DNA of 64,000 nt from positions 2,241,255-2,305,254 of the forward strand of contig NW_019091418.1 in the NCBI RefSeq assembly GCF_001949145.1. The letters are read 5' to 3'. This document shows positions 46,175 through 58,800 of this stretch, in pieces. A program made the translations under genes and the position numbers. Below the pieces are notes generated by a model. It was not told the DNA's origin. It ran no database searches and saw only the letters and a list, made by a program, of their open reading frames with translations. Each line of letters opens with the position of its first letter. Within the stretch, counting starts at the first letter, position 1. This DNA is from Acanthaster planci. Taxonomy: Eukaryota > Echinodermata > Asteroidea > Valvatida > Acanthasteridae.

Positions 46175-46460
46175 TTTTCATTGTTTTATTGTTCAAATTG
46201 GTCTTTTTATCGCTCAAGCTGCTCTATATATTGCTCTTTTACTCGTTTTATTACTCTTTTAATTGTTCAAATTGTTCTTTTTATCGTTCAAATTGATTTT
46301 TTGTGTTGTAAATTGATCTTTTCATTGTTAAAATATATTCCTCTCATTGCTCAAGCGGATCTTTTATTTTTATTGATCAAAATAAACCTCATATTTTTTA
46401 GTTCGTCTTTTTATTGTATAAATTGGTCTTTTTAATGTATAAATTGCTTTTTTTGAGATT
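46175..46460. repeat. Degenerate 20 bp tandem repeat tract
   Basis: Imperfect units of the form CTTTTTATTGTTCAAATTGG recur about a dozen times. Confidence 0.6.
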
Positions 46461-46648
46461 TTTATCGAGTTTAAAAATTTCATTGGTAATCTCATTTTAC
46501 CGTGTAGGTTTGGTGTTTACTTCCCCCCTGCAATAAAAAGGCCAATTTGAACAATAAAAAGAGCAAATTATGCTAATGAGGCCAAATCCAGCGTTCTGAT
46601 TGGTCGAGAGGCTCGAAATGATTACGTAATATCGACTATACTGACGGG

Positions 46649-49614
46649 TTGCACTACTTAAATGAATCCCCATTGACCCACATGCATTTGATAATATTTG
46701 AAATATTTTGGTAATCTTTTTTTCAAATAGTTTGTATACAAGATTAGTAAGTAAAAAATCATAATACCCAGCCGTAAGCTTGTAAAATGTTAAAAACGCA
46801 ATGATGGGTTATATAGGAAACTGTCACACGCTTTTGAGGCACTATTTTCGTACCTTAGTAATCGTTGATTTCAAAGCTTTGCCTTTTGTCTGTCATGAAT
46901 GTAAATTTATTTTAGTGGAATCAAATAAACCCCAACATTGCGTCTGACTCGCACCTGCAATCCCGTATTGTGTGCTGGGACTACGTGTACATTGTACCTA
47001 GTATATAGCATCAAAGCATCAATGATAGTTTCTCTAGTAGTTAGTGACCTCTATACATGACCAATATAATTAACATACGATTTGTGCTGGGGACCAGATA
47101 CCAAAAACCGATACTGCGTCCATAGACTGGTGCAATCCGGTTCGTGAGTGACTTCTTTGTACCACTGATCGCAAGCCCTTCATTGGACAGTCATGCCTGG
47201 TGAGTGAGTAGGGAACGGGAACCAGTCTACCCACGAACCGCTATCACCCCACGTGATAGCGATTGATAGAAACGTCTTGGTGGACCAACCTTCTTAAGTC
47301 AAAAACCTGCTTTAATTGTTTTTTTTTCACACATTTCATGGGCTAGTAAAATTCTCTATGGGCTAGTAAAAATTACAATTTACTAGCCCCGCAGGCTACT
47401 GTCCGAAAAAATAAAGGGCAAGCCCTGCACATCATCAAATTATTTCAAGCGACTGCCCGTATGACTAATGGACGAAACGCGAGCTAGATTTATGGCCTCT
47501 ACGATAACATGAAACATGTAATGAAAATTTCAAAAATTACAAATGTAACGAAACTCCATGCAGCTTGGGTAAACTTCCGGGAAGCCATTGGATTGACACT
47601 TTCAAATCAAGGAAGCCGACCACGTAGACGTCGCGTGGGGTTAGTTGGCATTATGTTGGCACTGCCTAAACGCCCGAACTCCTTTGCCGCCGTTATTACC
47701 GCCTTTCACTTTTTTATTTGGTATTTTTTAGACCATAAAGAGAAGTCAAGCCAAGCAGTCAGTGGTACGTTCCCCGACGCTTCGTACGACACGTGTTACT
47801 GCGTTCGATTGGCAGTCACGGGCGGTTTCTTGGAGAACAATTCCTCAATGCAATACGCAAACATGCTGGCATAAACGAACGATACTAATTAAAGTTGGCA
47901 CCGGTGTTAATGGATGAGAAAAATTGTTGCAGGTTATGGCAAATTAGCTCAAGTCAAATAGATTTGTAAAGACGGACAAAGTAAGTGTTATATTTGACGG
48001 ATACCGGCAACGGTTCTGATTGATTTCTCTAATTTAATCACTTCATAACCTCTAGACATGATTGGAATAAATGGAGTAATCTGGGGTCGTTTATTTCCAC
48101 AGTTTGTGCATGTCCATCAATACCTGGGTACGCAAAGGACAAAGGTAAGTGCGTGATGTAAATTAACACACCATAGGTTTACCACCCCACAATAATTGAA
48201 GAAACCAGAGGGTTAAGATCGAGAGCGACTTTGGCAAAACAAACACCTAACTGGCGCATTGCACATGCACGTATACCACGTGTGTTCAGGGCACTCATTA
48301 CCAAGGTGCGTGTGCGCACGATTTGCACGTAAAGGCTTAACAACAGGCTGTATTTGATTTCGCGCGCTCTGATCTCCCATATAATTAAATTTTTCAAACC
48401 CAAAGTAAATTAATTGTTTCATTTTTCAGTAGCACTGATTTTGTGCCCTGCCTCAAAAAGGAATGCAAAATGCGGTTTTAAATAACCCCCAAATTATTTC
48501 ATTTCTCATATGAAAAAAAAATGAATTTGCCAAATTTGATCAATATCTATTAAAAATGAGTTTCCCTGGTTATAAAATTGGTTCATATAAACCAAAATAT
48601 TTTCTTAATCGATTGCACTCCAAAACTGGGAATCCGCCTGTAAATGTTTGTGTACAATAAGTTTGAATTTGAACCAAATTTTCGCGCAAAATTGTGTGAA
48701 TCCAGACACTTTGTAACGGAAAAATACGTAACATATCTATATTTAAAAAATTACACAATAAAATTTTAAAAATTTTGCAATTTCGGCTCTTTCGTTTCAT
48801 TTCATTTTCATTTATTTATTTTGCAGGATTTAAACACAAAAGATTTACACAGTTACAAAATTGAAAAATAATATGTAGGCTCAAAAATATAGTTTTAATT
48901 AAGAATCTACACCATAAAAAACATACAAAATACAGTAACACACAAACCTAGAAACAGCAGCACAAGCAACAACACCACACCCAAAAGACACAAAACACAT
49001 GTAACACCCCTGCAGGATACTAAAAAAAACAAATACTAAAAATATCAATCAAGCAACAGTTATAGCATCATACAAAAATACATGCATTACAACATTTCAC
49101 AGTTTACCAGGTCTCCCAGAAGATAATGTATTGCAGATGAGAATTGAAAAAATAGACCAAACTGAGTTAACGATACCTGTAGGAATGGCAGTTTGCAACC
49201 AAATTCATCACAAATTGTTCAACCTCCATCACCAAAATGAGTTAAACTTGTATCAATAAACTCTAAACGGATAAGACTTGAACTTTTCACAGTGAAAGAA
49301 CTATATGAGTAAAATGATTGCGGCCACACCATGGACCAATCAGAGTGGTCATGTCCCCATCCCCAGATTCACCGCTAGTGTTAAACCCCCAACCTGAAAT
49401 ACAGTATATCAAGCGATAAGAGCGAACATCTTTTTGGTACAACTTCACTCTAACGTGAATGTGTCGTTGTAGTTGATAGTTCTCATTTAAAGTTTTTTTC
49501 GCTGCGGCTAATACACGTGGAAGAAAAGGCCATGACAACTGCATTATGCACATGAAAATGCTGCTTTAGTAGTGTAAAATATCCTTCATAGTTATCCACT
49601 GAATTGTAGTAATA
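46649..49614. other. No gene recognised; 3' flank of gene B at the right end
   Basis: A frame at 47509-47874 has no recognisable domain. A-rich, retroelement-tail-like sequence lies near 48800-49080. The last few hundred bases should hold the 3' UTR of gene B (stop at 49615). Confidence 0.4.
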
Positions 49615-49835
49615 TTAAATACAAGGACCTAGATGCATATTGATTATACCCTGTTCGTATAAATGAACGAGACTCTTGAATTCTGTGTCAAAATTGTGCA
49701 CGTTGGTCATAGCAGAGATGTCATTGTGGTAGTGGTAAGGAACATCACTGCCGTTGATGGTTGTTGTGTACGGCCAGAAACCGAAGACATGGATTCGATC
49801 ACAGACATCGACGAGGGACAAGATCAGGTACAAAC
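49615..49835 (-). CDS. ST8SIA-like: Gene B exon 7: motif S, III and VS, stop
   Basis: 221 nt. It reads LYLILSLVDVCDRI, FGFWPYTT, PYHYHND, HNFDTEFKSL and ends GPCI before TAA. Confidence 0.96.
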
Positions 49836-52800
49836 CTGTGTAGTAGACAAAAAGTCAAAATCAGTGGCAAACATTTTGACACGTGGAGTGCTGGAATACT
49901 GGGGCGTTGTAGCAACTGGTATATTCCCATATTCGTCGTTGTAAGGGGAAAATCGTTGTTCCTGTCGGCGAAATTATCAACAAAACAATCCTCTTGAAGC
50001 TTTTACGCTCCAAGTGAAAACAGACTTCTTGATACAACTGCAACTGCGCAAAGAGTAGTGGGCGGAAAACACAGTTGAAACTATGACGTTGCAGGCCCGT
50101 AACCAGGACTTTTCCAGGGGGGTGCCAATCCTCAACAAGGCGGACCAAGCATAGATCTTGTGTTTTTGTATTTGAAAAAATAATCAGGATTCATGAGCTT
50201 GTACCAATTGTTTTAGGGGGGTTACAAGTAAACTACCGAAGAGGGGATCGACCGAGGCGAAAGATGTTCTACTATAGCTCAAAACCTTTTTTTTTTGCCT
50301 TAAAGAGGACCTTAGTCGGCTGGGGGGTGCGGACGGCCCCCCTGCACCCCCAGTTACGGGCCTGAGTAGGAAGGTTTCCTTCAAGCTCAACTTCATATAA
50401 ATTTTTACTCAGCCCATTTTTGGACTAAGAACCATCCGGTTCTTTTTATACTCTCAAAAGAGATATTTTTCATTGCGCTACCGCAAGCCAAATACATAAC
50501 AAGCCCACTTGTATCGTCCAAAATAGAATGGACCCGAAAACAAGTTCTTTTAATATGCAGCATTATGATGGACCGATTATATTCTGACTGTTTCAACATG
50601 AAAAGTGTGTTTTGCCTTACCGGATGAAGCCCAGGTGTGTTTGGTCTTCGACATCGTCCGCCACATAGTTGAGACTGAGAGGAAGTGTTCAGGATGCCCA
50701 AGAATTGGCCAAACAATCTTAGAATTGACAGCAAACTGTGCCGTTTGGGTTACAATAGAGATATCGGCAGCAACAGAAAAAGCTGGTAACCATAAGTAAG
50801 AGTCTTTAAACTGCTCGAGAACATTGCCGAATCGCGTCTGGTCATCCTGTGTTTTCAAGCTATTCAGCCTATGGAAAAAAAACATCTTTTGAACTTCAGA
50901 AATTTAGGGGTGCATTTTTAAGGAAAGTCGATTTTATTTGAGAGACATGGCAAAGCCATGTCTCACAGCGACCTTGATCGTATATCTCTCCAATCTTCCT
51001 AACTTTCTTAAGATACTTCCGAAAATCTTTTTTTGTTGCCTGAAAAGAACTCAACATGTTAACTAGCAGAAACATTTGGGTGTTTTTAAGCCATCCTCTG
51101 CTCAACAATAATGATGCATTAAACACACTAATTAACAAAGAAGTGCAGATCCAAAACTCACTTGTTCCTGACAAAGGAAGGGTTCAAAGTTGTGAAGTTT
51201 GTCTTTCTGCCCACGTCCTCCTCGAAACCCTTGGTCGGGGCTAAGTTAAATCTGTGAGGATATAATATCCCCTTCATAATAGCTTCAGAGATTAAATGAG
51301 TCAGCTTATTTCGTTTCATTTCTTCTGTCATTCATTTTCCGTAAAGCACTCTAGACTCGTAAGGAAAATCGAAAGCTTTCTAATGCCAGGAACTTTAAGA
51401 CATTGACACAAAATCTGTCTCTTATTATTTGACTTTCGACTATTTTAGTTGTGCTGACTACGTTCCATATTTTGGCAACTTCAACTTGCCCTATGCCTTG
51501 TCTTACCTGAAAACAGCCTGTGGTTGGTCAATTTCCTTTCCACATCGAGAACCTCTCAAAATGCCGCTTGATCCGACCACACTGCAGCTTGCAAACTGTC
51601 CCGGTTTGTAAATTTCGTTCTAGAAAGATAGAAACTTCATAAGCAAAGCACAAGCCACTATAGACAAAATTATCAAATAAGCCCAAATAGCTAGCTAGTG
51701 CGGGACTTTAAAGTTTAACGTTGTACGTCGAGACGTCTGTTGTCCTTTGTTGCAAACTCACCCGTAAAATAGGCTTTCTATATTTTATAAGATCTTATAC
51801 TTAATGCTAGCCTAATTTAATCATAGTACATGTACACTAGCATAACCCTATCACTACCAATTTGTTTAACCATGTTGATACTTATTTTTTTCCGTTAATA
51901 AATCACTATTCTTTGTTTTTTATACCAGGGTATTTTTCTATATACACTGGTATAAAAAGCAAAGAAGAGTGATTTATTTACGGAATAAATAAGTATCAAA
52001 TAAGTAAGTTTTTAAAATAATTAACAAGCAATGATATTTTGGATATTTTCGGATCGCAACATGATTACTATAAAAACCATACAGGCATCTAAATACCCTT
52101 TAAATTATAAATACCAAAAAGGTTTATCACTGAAACTGAAAAGAAGATTTTCAAGGGTTCCTGGATATGCATACACATTTTGACATATATCCTACGTTGC
52201 TCACTTGTCCCAAACAAGCCTGGTAATAAATGGTCTCCAAAGAGTCTTAAATACCCCGATCAAGACGGAAATGCTTTAGAATTAACTCTCTACACTTCAC
52301 TACTTTGATTTGTTGGTGTGGTTGAAGCCCCCTACATTATGGTGAGCTGTAATCACTTCACCATTTGTAGGGACAGGTTCAATGACAATGTACATATTTT
52401 GACGTAGAAAAAAAGTTTTTTTCCAATGGTTTATTTCCGGAACCAAAGAATGGCGTATGCCAATTGCCAGTGGCAAAATAGACAATGACCTTTACAAAAG
52501 TCAGTTCAAATAGGTGAACACTATGGGAACAGTCGTGAAAAACAAAGTACCAAGTAGCAACTACCTAAGCCCTCATGAACCTACCTTGGGTAAACACTCC
52601 CACAGAGCCGGTGGGAAAGCTTGAATGTTTCCATACATGTAGAAGCACATCCGGGAATCACGTGGAACGTTGGTCTTCGTCAACAGGAAATTCCTTATAC
52701 TTCCTTCTTCTCCCAATACAGCACGAAGGCTATCTCTGTGTCGAGGTTGGCACAGAATGGAAAAGTTACCCTTGATATAATATTCAAATGTCATTTGGAT

Positions 52801-55800
52801 GTTGCAGTAACTCCTGCAAACATAATGAGTGACATGATCATACACTAAAAATAAGTGTTCATTCTGGCCAAAAGTTTAGTTCCTTTGTTTAATCGATTAC
52901 AGCAATGGTTTGTCACGCCTATTAAGGTATGCCATCTCTCTCGGAAAATCTGAATTTCGTCGAACAAAGAAATTTTCTGTTGACCTTGAGACTTACGTTT
53001 AAAATGTGTTACAATTTGATAACACTTCCTAAATAATTATTTTAAAAAAACACTTGCGAAATGTAAGTTTTGTAAACTTTGAAAGGACGCGTTTTCCGCG
53101 CATACAGTGGAAAACTTTGTGCTTCTATTCGGCTTTGACAGTTGCTTCAGTCACCAGCTGAACTGTAAGTTTACAGAAAGTCTGCTTTATGTCTCATAAA
53201 CGAAACCAGTGGCGTATCCAGCTGGGGACAGAGGCAGCTTGTCCCCAGACGATTTTTTTACAAAGAATACTTCATGGGTAAGAGAGTAATCGGTATATTT
53301 ATTTATCAAATGTTACCACTTTTACCCTAAAACAACACTATGAAAATAGCAAGGATGTCGGGACCGCGGGTAAGGTTTTTGATAACTTTTTTCTCCCCCA
53401 ACATGAATCCTGTTGAAGGAACCCAAAGCCGCATTCACTTTTGAATCCCCCTTCACACACCTAAAGCTGGATACGCCGCTGAGCGAAATTAAACATCATG
53501 TAAAATCTCACCTGAAATCACATATAGTTTTATTGTGTGGTTTCCATTCTGTTTCAGTGAGCCTTCTCAGGTGCTTGAAGAACATCTCTGTGTTTTCTTT
53601 AAACAAATGACGGTATCTCTCAGAGAAGATCCTATTTTCAAATACAAAGAAATCGGAACCCTGTTATCCTCATATAAGGATGCAGGACTAAAGTCAATGT
53701 CTGAGACAAACCCAACATTTCGAACATTATTTCTAAGGCCGCAGAACTTTTTTTCTATCATTAAGAAAGTACCTATATAAAATAAAACAATTGAGCAAAA
53801 AACAAATGGATATATTTAGGCAACTTTTAAAGATTTATGTTCGGTGCTGTAATTTTGTATTTAGGTGATAGTATAAGGAAACTGTACAAAGATGGAAAAA
53901 TAGCAGGCATCCCGCATGTAACCGTCCGCTTTGACCTAGACCATTACGAGGCAGCGTTCAGTATACAAATAATGAATGTTCATTAGCACAGCAATAAGAA
54001 TGATTTCACGGGATGACACATGAAATGTTCCATTCCTCGAAGCAGTAATCTGTCACAGAAACTAGTTGTCAAGTCATAACGTTAAAAACCGTCATATGAT
54101 GTCAATATGTGATGTTAAGTTATCAGCATGTGGAATATGCATTATGAGATGCTTTCACGTACACCATTATATCATGCTCTTAATCCATGGAGTGGTATAG
54201 TCGAGGCATTATGTCGCATGGTCAATGCATAAATTATGTGATGCAGTGAATCTATTATGCAGTATTATTAATGGACCCAGGACTTTTTTTCGGGGGATCA
54301 GGCTAATCAATTTTCCACTTTCCGATTGTTGTGGACAAGTGGACGCATAGGTAATGTTCAGATTATTTCGGATGCATTATACACGTAGTAGGATCTCAAC
54401 TTCTTCTATTACGACAATAAAGATTTCATGTTGATTGTCGAGTAGGGGATTGACTCCCACCCCTACCCCGAATCCACGCCTACCACAGCATTGCGATTAC
54501 CGGTACATTTTTCTGTTAAATCCTGCCTTCCACACCGGAAGCAATACCCATGCTGCCACTCCATTATTATCCCATTATTTATAACATAAATCATCACCAA
54601 TTAGGCTGGGTCTTTGTTATTTCACGCCTTTTCGACCCACGTTTGCATCACAGGGAGGGGGCTACATTCTTTGCTGCAATAGCGTGTGGATCATGTACGT
54701 ATAATGATGTCTACATGATCAATGCAAAACAATATAGTGACAAATTGCTGTTGGCATTCTTGTGTGGATATGTAAGTACACATAATACAAAGCAGCAATC
54801 AAAGGGATATAACAGCTTAACGTTTTAAATGCTGCTTTCAAACGTCCCTGTTTTTGAAGTAAGACCGCGCATCGATTGAAACTGAAAGCTTTTGACATTA
54901 ATGTAAAAAATGATACGATTTCATTTTGTACTATTTATCAGTAAAAATCATGAACGCACTTCAGTAACTCCACTATTACTCTAATTTGATAAAAACACAG
55001 TATCGTTGCGGCTTTTGCGGAAGATGATTGAAATTGGCAAATTGTATGTGCAACAGTTGATCCGTAAATGTATTGAAAGAATTCGATCATAAAACTCAAA
55101 GAATTAATCAACCCTTCAAATAGGACAAAAAAAATATTTGGTAGCCACTGGCTCCTATAAAATCTAGGTGCTAGTAGCACTTTGACGTACATGTACGTAC
55201 ACACAAGTAGTTTTACCCTGTGTTATACATCGTCCATCCATTTGGTGAAATCATGACCCGGCCCGGCACACGTACACCACACAACTTGCATACAAGCGCC
55301 GATGGGGTCAATCCATGAAATCAGGGTTCTCGCCAAGGCTTCAGCCACGGACGTTACACGTCCGTAGTTTCAGCGTGTCGCAGGACATCCTGCTGCATGA
55401 TATTTCCGACACTCTAAATCACAGCGACACCTTTAATTCCGACACTCTAAATCACAGCGACACCTTTAATTCCGGTGTGCCATACCGGAATTAAAGGTGT
55501 CATTTCAGGCCTGGCTTCATTTATGTTGCAGCGAAAAGCAGCAAAACATGGACCCGTGCCGTGGTTGCAAAATGGCCCTGGTGTCCGTGTACAGTGCATC
55601 AACAACGTATGTTTAGATCGGGAACCATCCAACGTGCGTGTGATCGCGACACATGTACTGTACATGTACATGTACTGAACATGTACAGTGTCGTGTATGT
55701 ACATGTACATGTACAGCGTACACGGTCAACTTTAAATTCACGATGCGACTGGCGCTGCCATTTCCGTAACGAATTCGGAGTACATAATCATTGCTTTTTA

Positions 55801-58800
55801 TTTTTAAGCATACTTGAAATTGTTCAAGTACATTTTGAATATAGTTTTCAAGCTATCTTAAGTCGCAAATGGCGACTGTACGGTGGAAATATGATCACAT
55901 TAGCAAACTTGAAATCTGGTCGCATTTCCGACTGATTTAGGCTCTATTTAAAGCGTTGTTTGAAATAAAATTGTTTTCAGATGTGTCTACAGTCCCCCCC
56001 CATGGCTCGAGGAAACCCTCCTTTGATTTGTTCGAATTCAGTCACCGAGGTGGGGTATACATCTCCAGATACTACAGATGTTAATGGAGACAGGTATTCA
56101 TACCGTGCATTCATGGTGATTTTTGCCAGAAATTTAGTTTTCTTACTTTTTCCCTGACACACTCAGGCAACACGTATGCCAACCCCAAACTTTTCAAAAC
56201 GGGTTCCGTTGTGTTTGTGTTGCACGACCATTTTGGTTTATATCCATGGAAACCTATACCGACGCCCGTACAGGGATAGCTCCACAAATAGAGGTAATGG
56301 TTGCATCGCATGATTCTACTCGGGCTGTAAATAATACATTAACTACACCATTTCATGGAGAACATCAAATACTGGTGAGGTAACGACACATAAAGGGTTG
56401 ATAATATCACATAATAAATTGTCCTCTCCAGATAAAGATTGACCTCTGCCAATAAACGGTTGGCATCATATAGGCGTACATAACAGAGTGGCGCCATCAT
56501 CAAACTTCATTAGCTTCATCATCATAAACCAGTACATTTGGTGCTCCATATTTTCAAGAGTATACGTATATTTCACTACAATGCCGAGCACTTTCGCACA
56601 TTAGATGTGTGGGGGGTGTAGAGATTGTAAAGCGCCGTTAATGAAAGGAAAATTCTATTTGTTACGGATTGAAAATCGAGTTTTTTCCCTTTTGTGGCGT
56701 CTTAATTATGCAAGTTATGCAAATAAGCTTAATAACCGCAAATTACCTGCACCTACATCTAAAGTTTCAAATGTCAACTTGGACTTGGAATAGCCGAGGT
56801 GATTTTCAGAAGAACCAATTCAAAATTCAGGGGATTTTCGCGGCAAAAGGAGTAAAAGGAACAATCCGTATATGATGAATGATAAATGTTTGACAGGTTT
56901 GAAGCTTAAAATCATGCTTCGTGAAAACTGAACTAAACAAGTAAACCATAAACCAAGGGGTTAAGATATCGAAAAAGCCTTGTAATAAATGTGCACATTA
57001 TTCCAGTTGCACAAAATCATTTTTATAAAGAATCACCTAGTATGAGCATTTCGTCGGCCTTCTCTTCGAGTTTGTGATTTGTATTCCCCACAGAACAAAA
57101 GGCACAAAAATCTTGCAACACAAAGTATATTTAGTCACTGAACTGTTTTCATCCAACCAATCTTTTCGAGGTTATTTGTAAAGAGAATGATGCATGCAGT
57201 TTATCACGTCCCTTGCAACACTGAAAAAGTGGTTTTGGTTTCAAGTCCAATTGAATTTATCTTCTCTGGTACTTCCGCAAAAAATCTACAATGTGTCAAA
57301 ACAGATATAAATTAGATGTAAAGCGTTGTTGCAAGCTTACATTACAAGTCAAATTTCCTGAGGGTGCTACTCAGTGGCGACCACCTGGTGTTAATCTGCT
57401 CTTGAAATTGTTTGTTTTTATCCTGTTATTTATCTTTGTTTATGTGTTGATGTCGTCTTTAGCCTCATGATAACTTCTAGTTCCAGATGTGTGTGGCAGT
57501 TAGCATTGTTAATGTTTCCGGTATGCAGACTGTACCTTTACATTTGGCAGCCCAGTGGTGACATTTGATGCAAACTATGAGATAGAGAGACCCCCCCCCG
57601 CCTTTGTGTTGATCATTGTTATACTGGTATCCCTGGAATTCTTTTCAGACATCTAGGGGGATGTGTTAAGTAACAATAGGCTGGAGTGTGTATAGGGATG
57701 GGACTTGTTGGGGGGGGGGCATATCCCATTTCATGCCCGGTGTCAGTGGAGTCAGATTCTACTGGGATACGACTATCACCGATTACGAGCGGGACTTTAC
57801 TTTTGTCTCTGAAGTCACAGGTCAGGTATCACAACAGTGTCTTTATACCTTGGGAATGTGAATTTTGGAAACAACGTAAACGAGGTAGGAAAGCTGGCAT
57901 TCGTTCTCGACTAAGACAAGGAAATTTACCTCACCTCTACCCTCAATGATAACAGAAACTGCCCAGTCGTTGAGAAATAAACTTGTCGAACTTAAAGCAT
58001 GTTCGAGATTTCTTAACAAATATCGTGAAGAAAACCTGATGTGTTTTTTGAAACATGGTCTGATACTATCCAGGACACCAGTATCGACGGGTTTCCATGC
58101 CAGCGCTCTGAAAGGACACGGGAATCAGAGAAATCATCTGGTGGTGGTGCTGTACATTAACAACCGTTTGTGTTCGAACGTGTCGGTGAAGTATCGAATA
58201 TGTATACCAGACAGTGAGTTACTAATAGTCGGGGTTACAGCCTCTCTACCTCCCACGCGAGTTCAATTAACTCTTCCTCACCGTAGTGTACATCCACCCT
58301 AAGCCCGATGTCCATGCTAAGATCCATGAAACTGTTCAGCAACTTGAAACCAAATCACACGATGCTTTCAAACTTATTGTACAGTAGGTGACTTCAATTC
58401 ATACACAAGTACTCCCACGTTACCGTTAATACATCAATGTAAATATACAAATGCTATGGAAATATTCCACATGCTTATGAGGTACGCAGGAAAGCTGGCT
58501 TGGGCTTGTCTATGACATGATCCAGCTGATCCCTGAATAAAGGCAAATTAAGAAAAGCCTATTCTGGAAAAAGTGCGAAGCTGGAAAAGGAGTACACGGA
58601 AACCCTACAGCGCTGCTTTGATTGTACTGTGTAGGATGTTTTTACATCATCTGATAGCCTGAGTGATGCAATTAACTGACGCCATCACTGACTATATTGG
58701 TTTTTGCAAAAGCACCATTATACCAGAAAGACTGGTTAAGGTTTACCCTTTTGTAAGCCTTGGATTACACAAGATATACAAAATCTGTTGAAATAGAAAC

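Larger units (their letters stand above)
45511..46648. mobile_element. 1.14 kb inverted-repeat element carrying a zinc-finger exon
   Basis: The ends CCCGTCTGTATAG (45511) and CTATACTGACGGG (ending 46648) are inverted. The subterminal block TCGAGCCTCTCGACCAATCA (about 45552) recurs in reverse at about 46600-46620, followed on both sides by GAACGCTG and CATTAGCATAATTTG. No transposase. The interior contains a C2H2 exon and a degenerate repeat tract. Confidence 0.7.
53632..57679 (-). other. Gene B intron 1, distal part
   Basis: About 4 kb without coding support; the only notable structures are the repeats listed at 55408-55501 and 55640-55720. Confidence 0.5.

Noticed and set aside
46175-46460. 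A CRISPR-like array
   Set aside because: Units are degenerate without constant repeats and unique spacers, and the DNA is from an animal.
47509-47874. 121-codon plus-strand frame
   Set aside because: No domain, no neighbours, no splice support.
52573-52845. Longer exon 3 in gene B
   Set aside because: The extension is open in B but has a TAA in gene A, and the shorter exon makes both genes match in length and phase.
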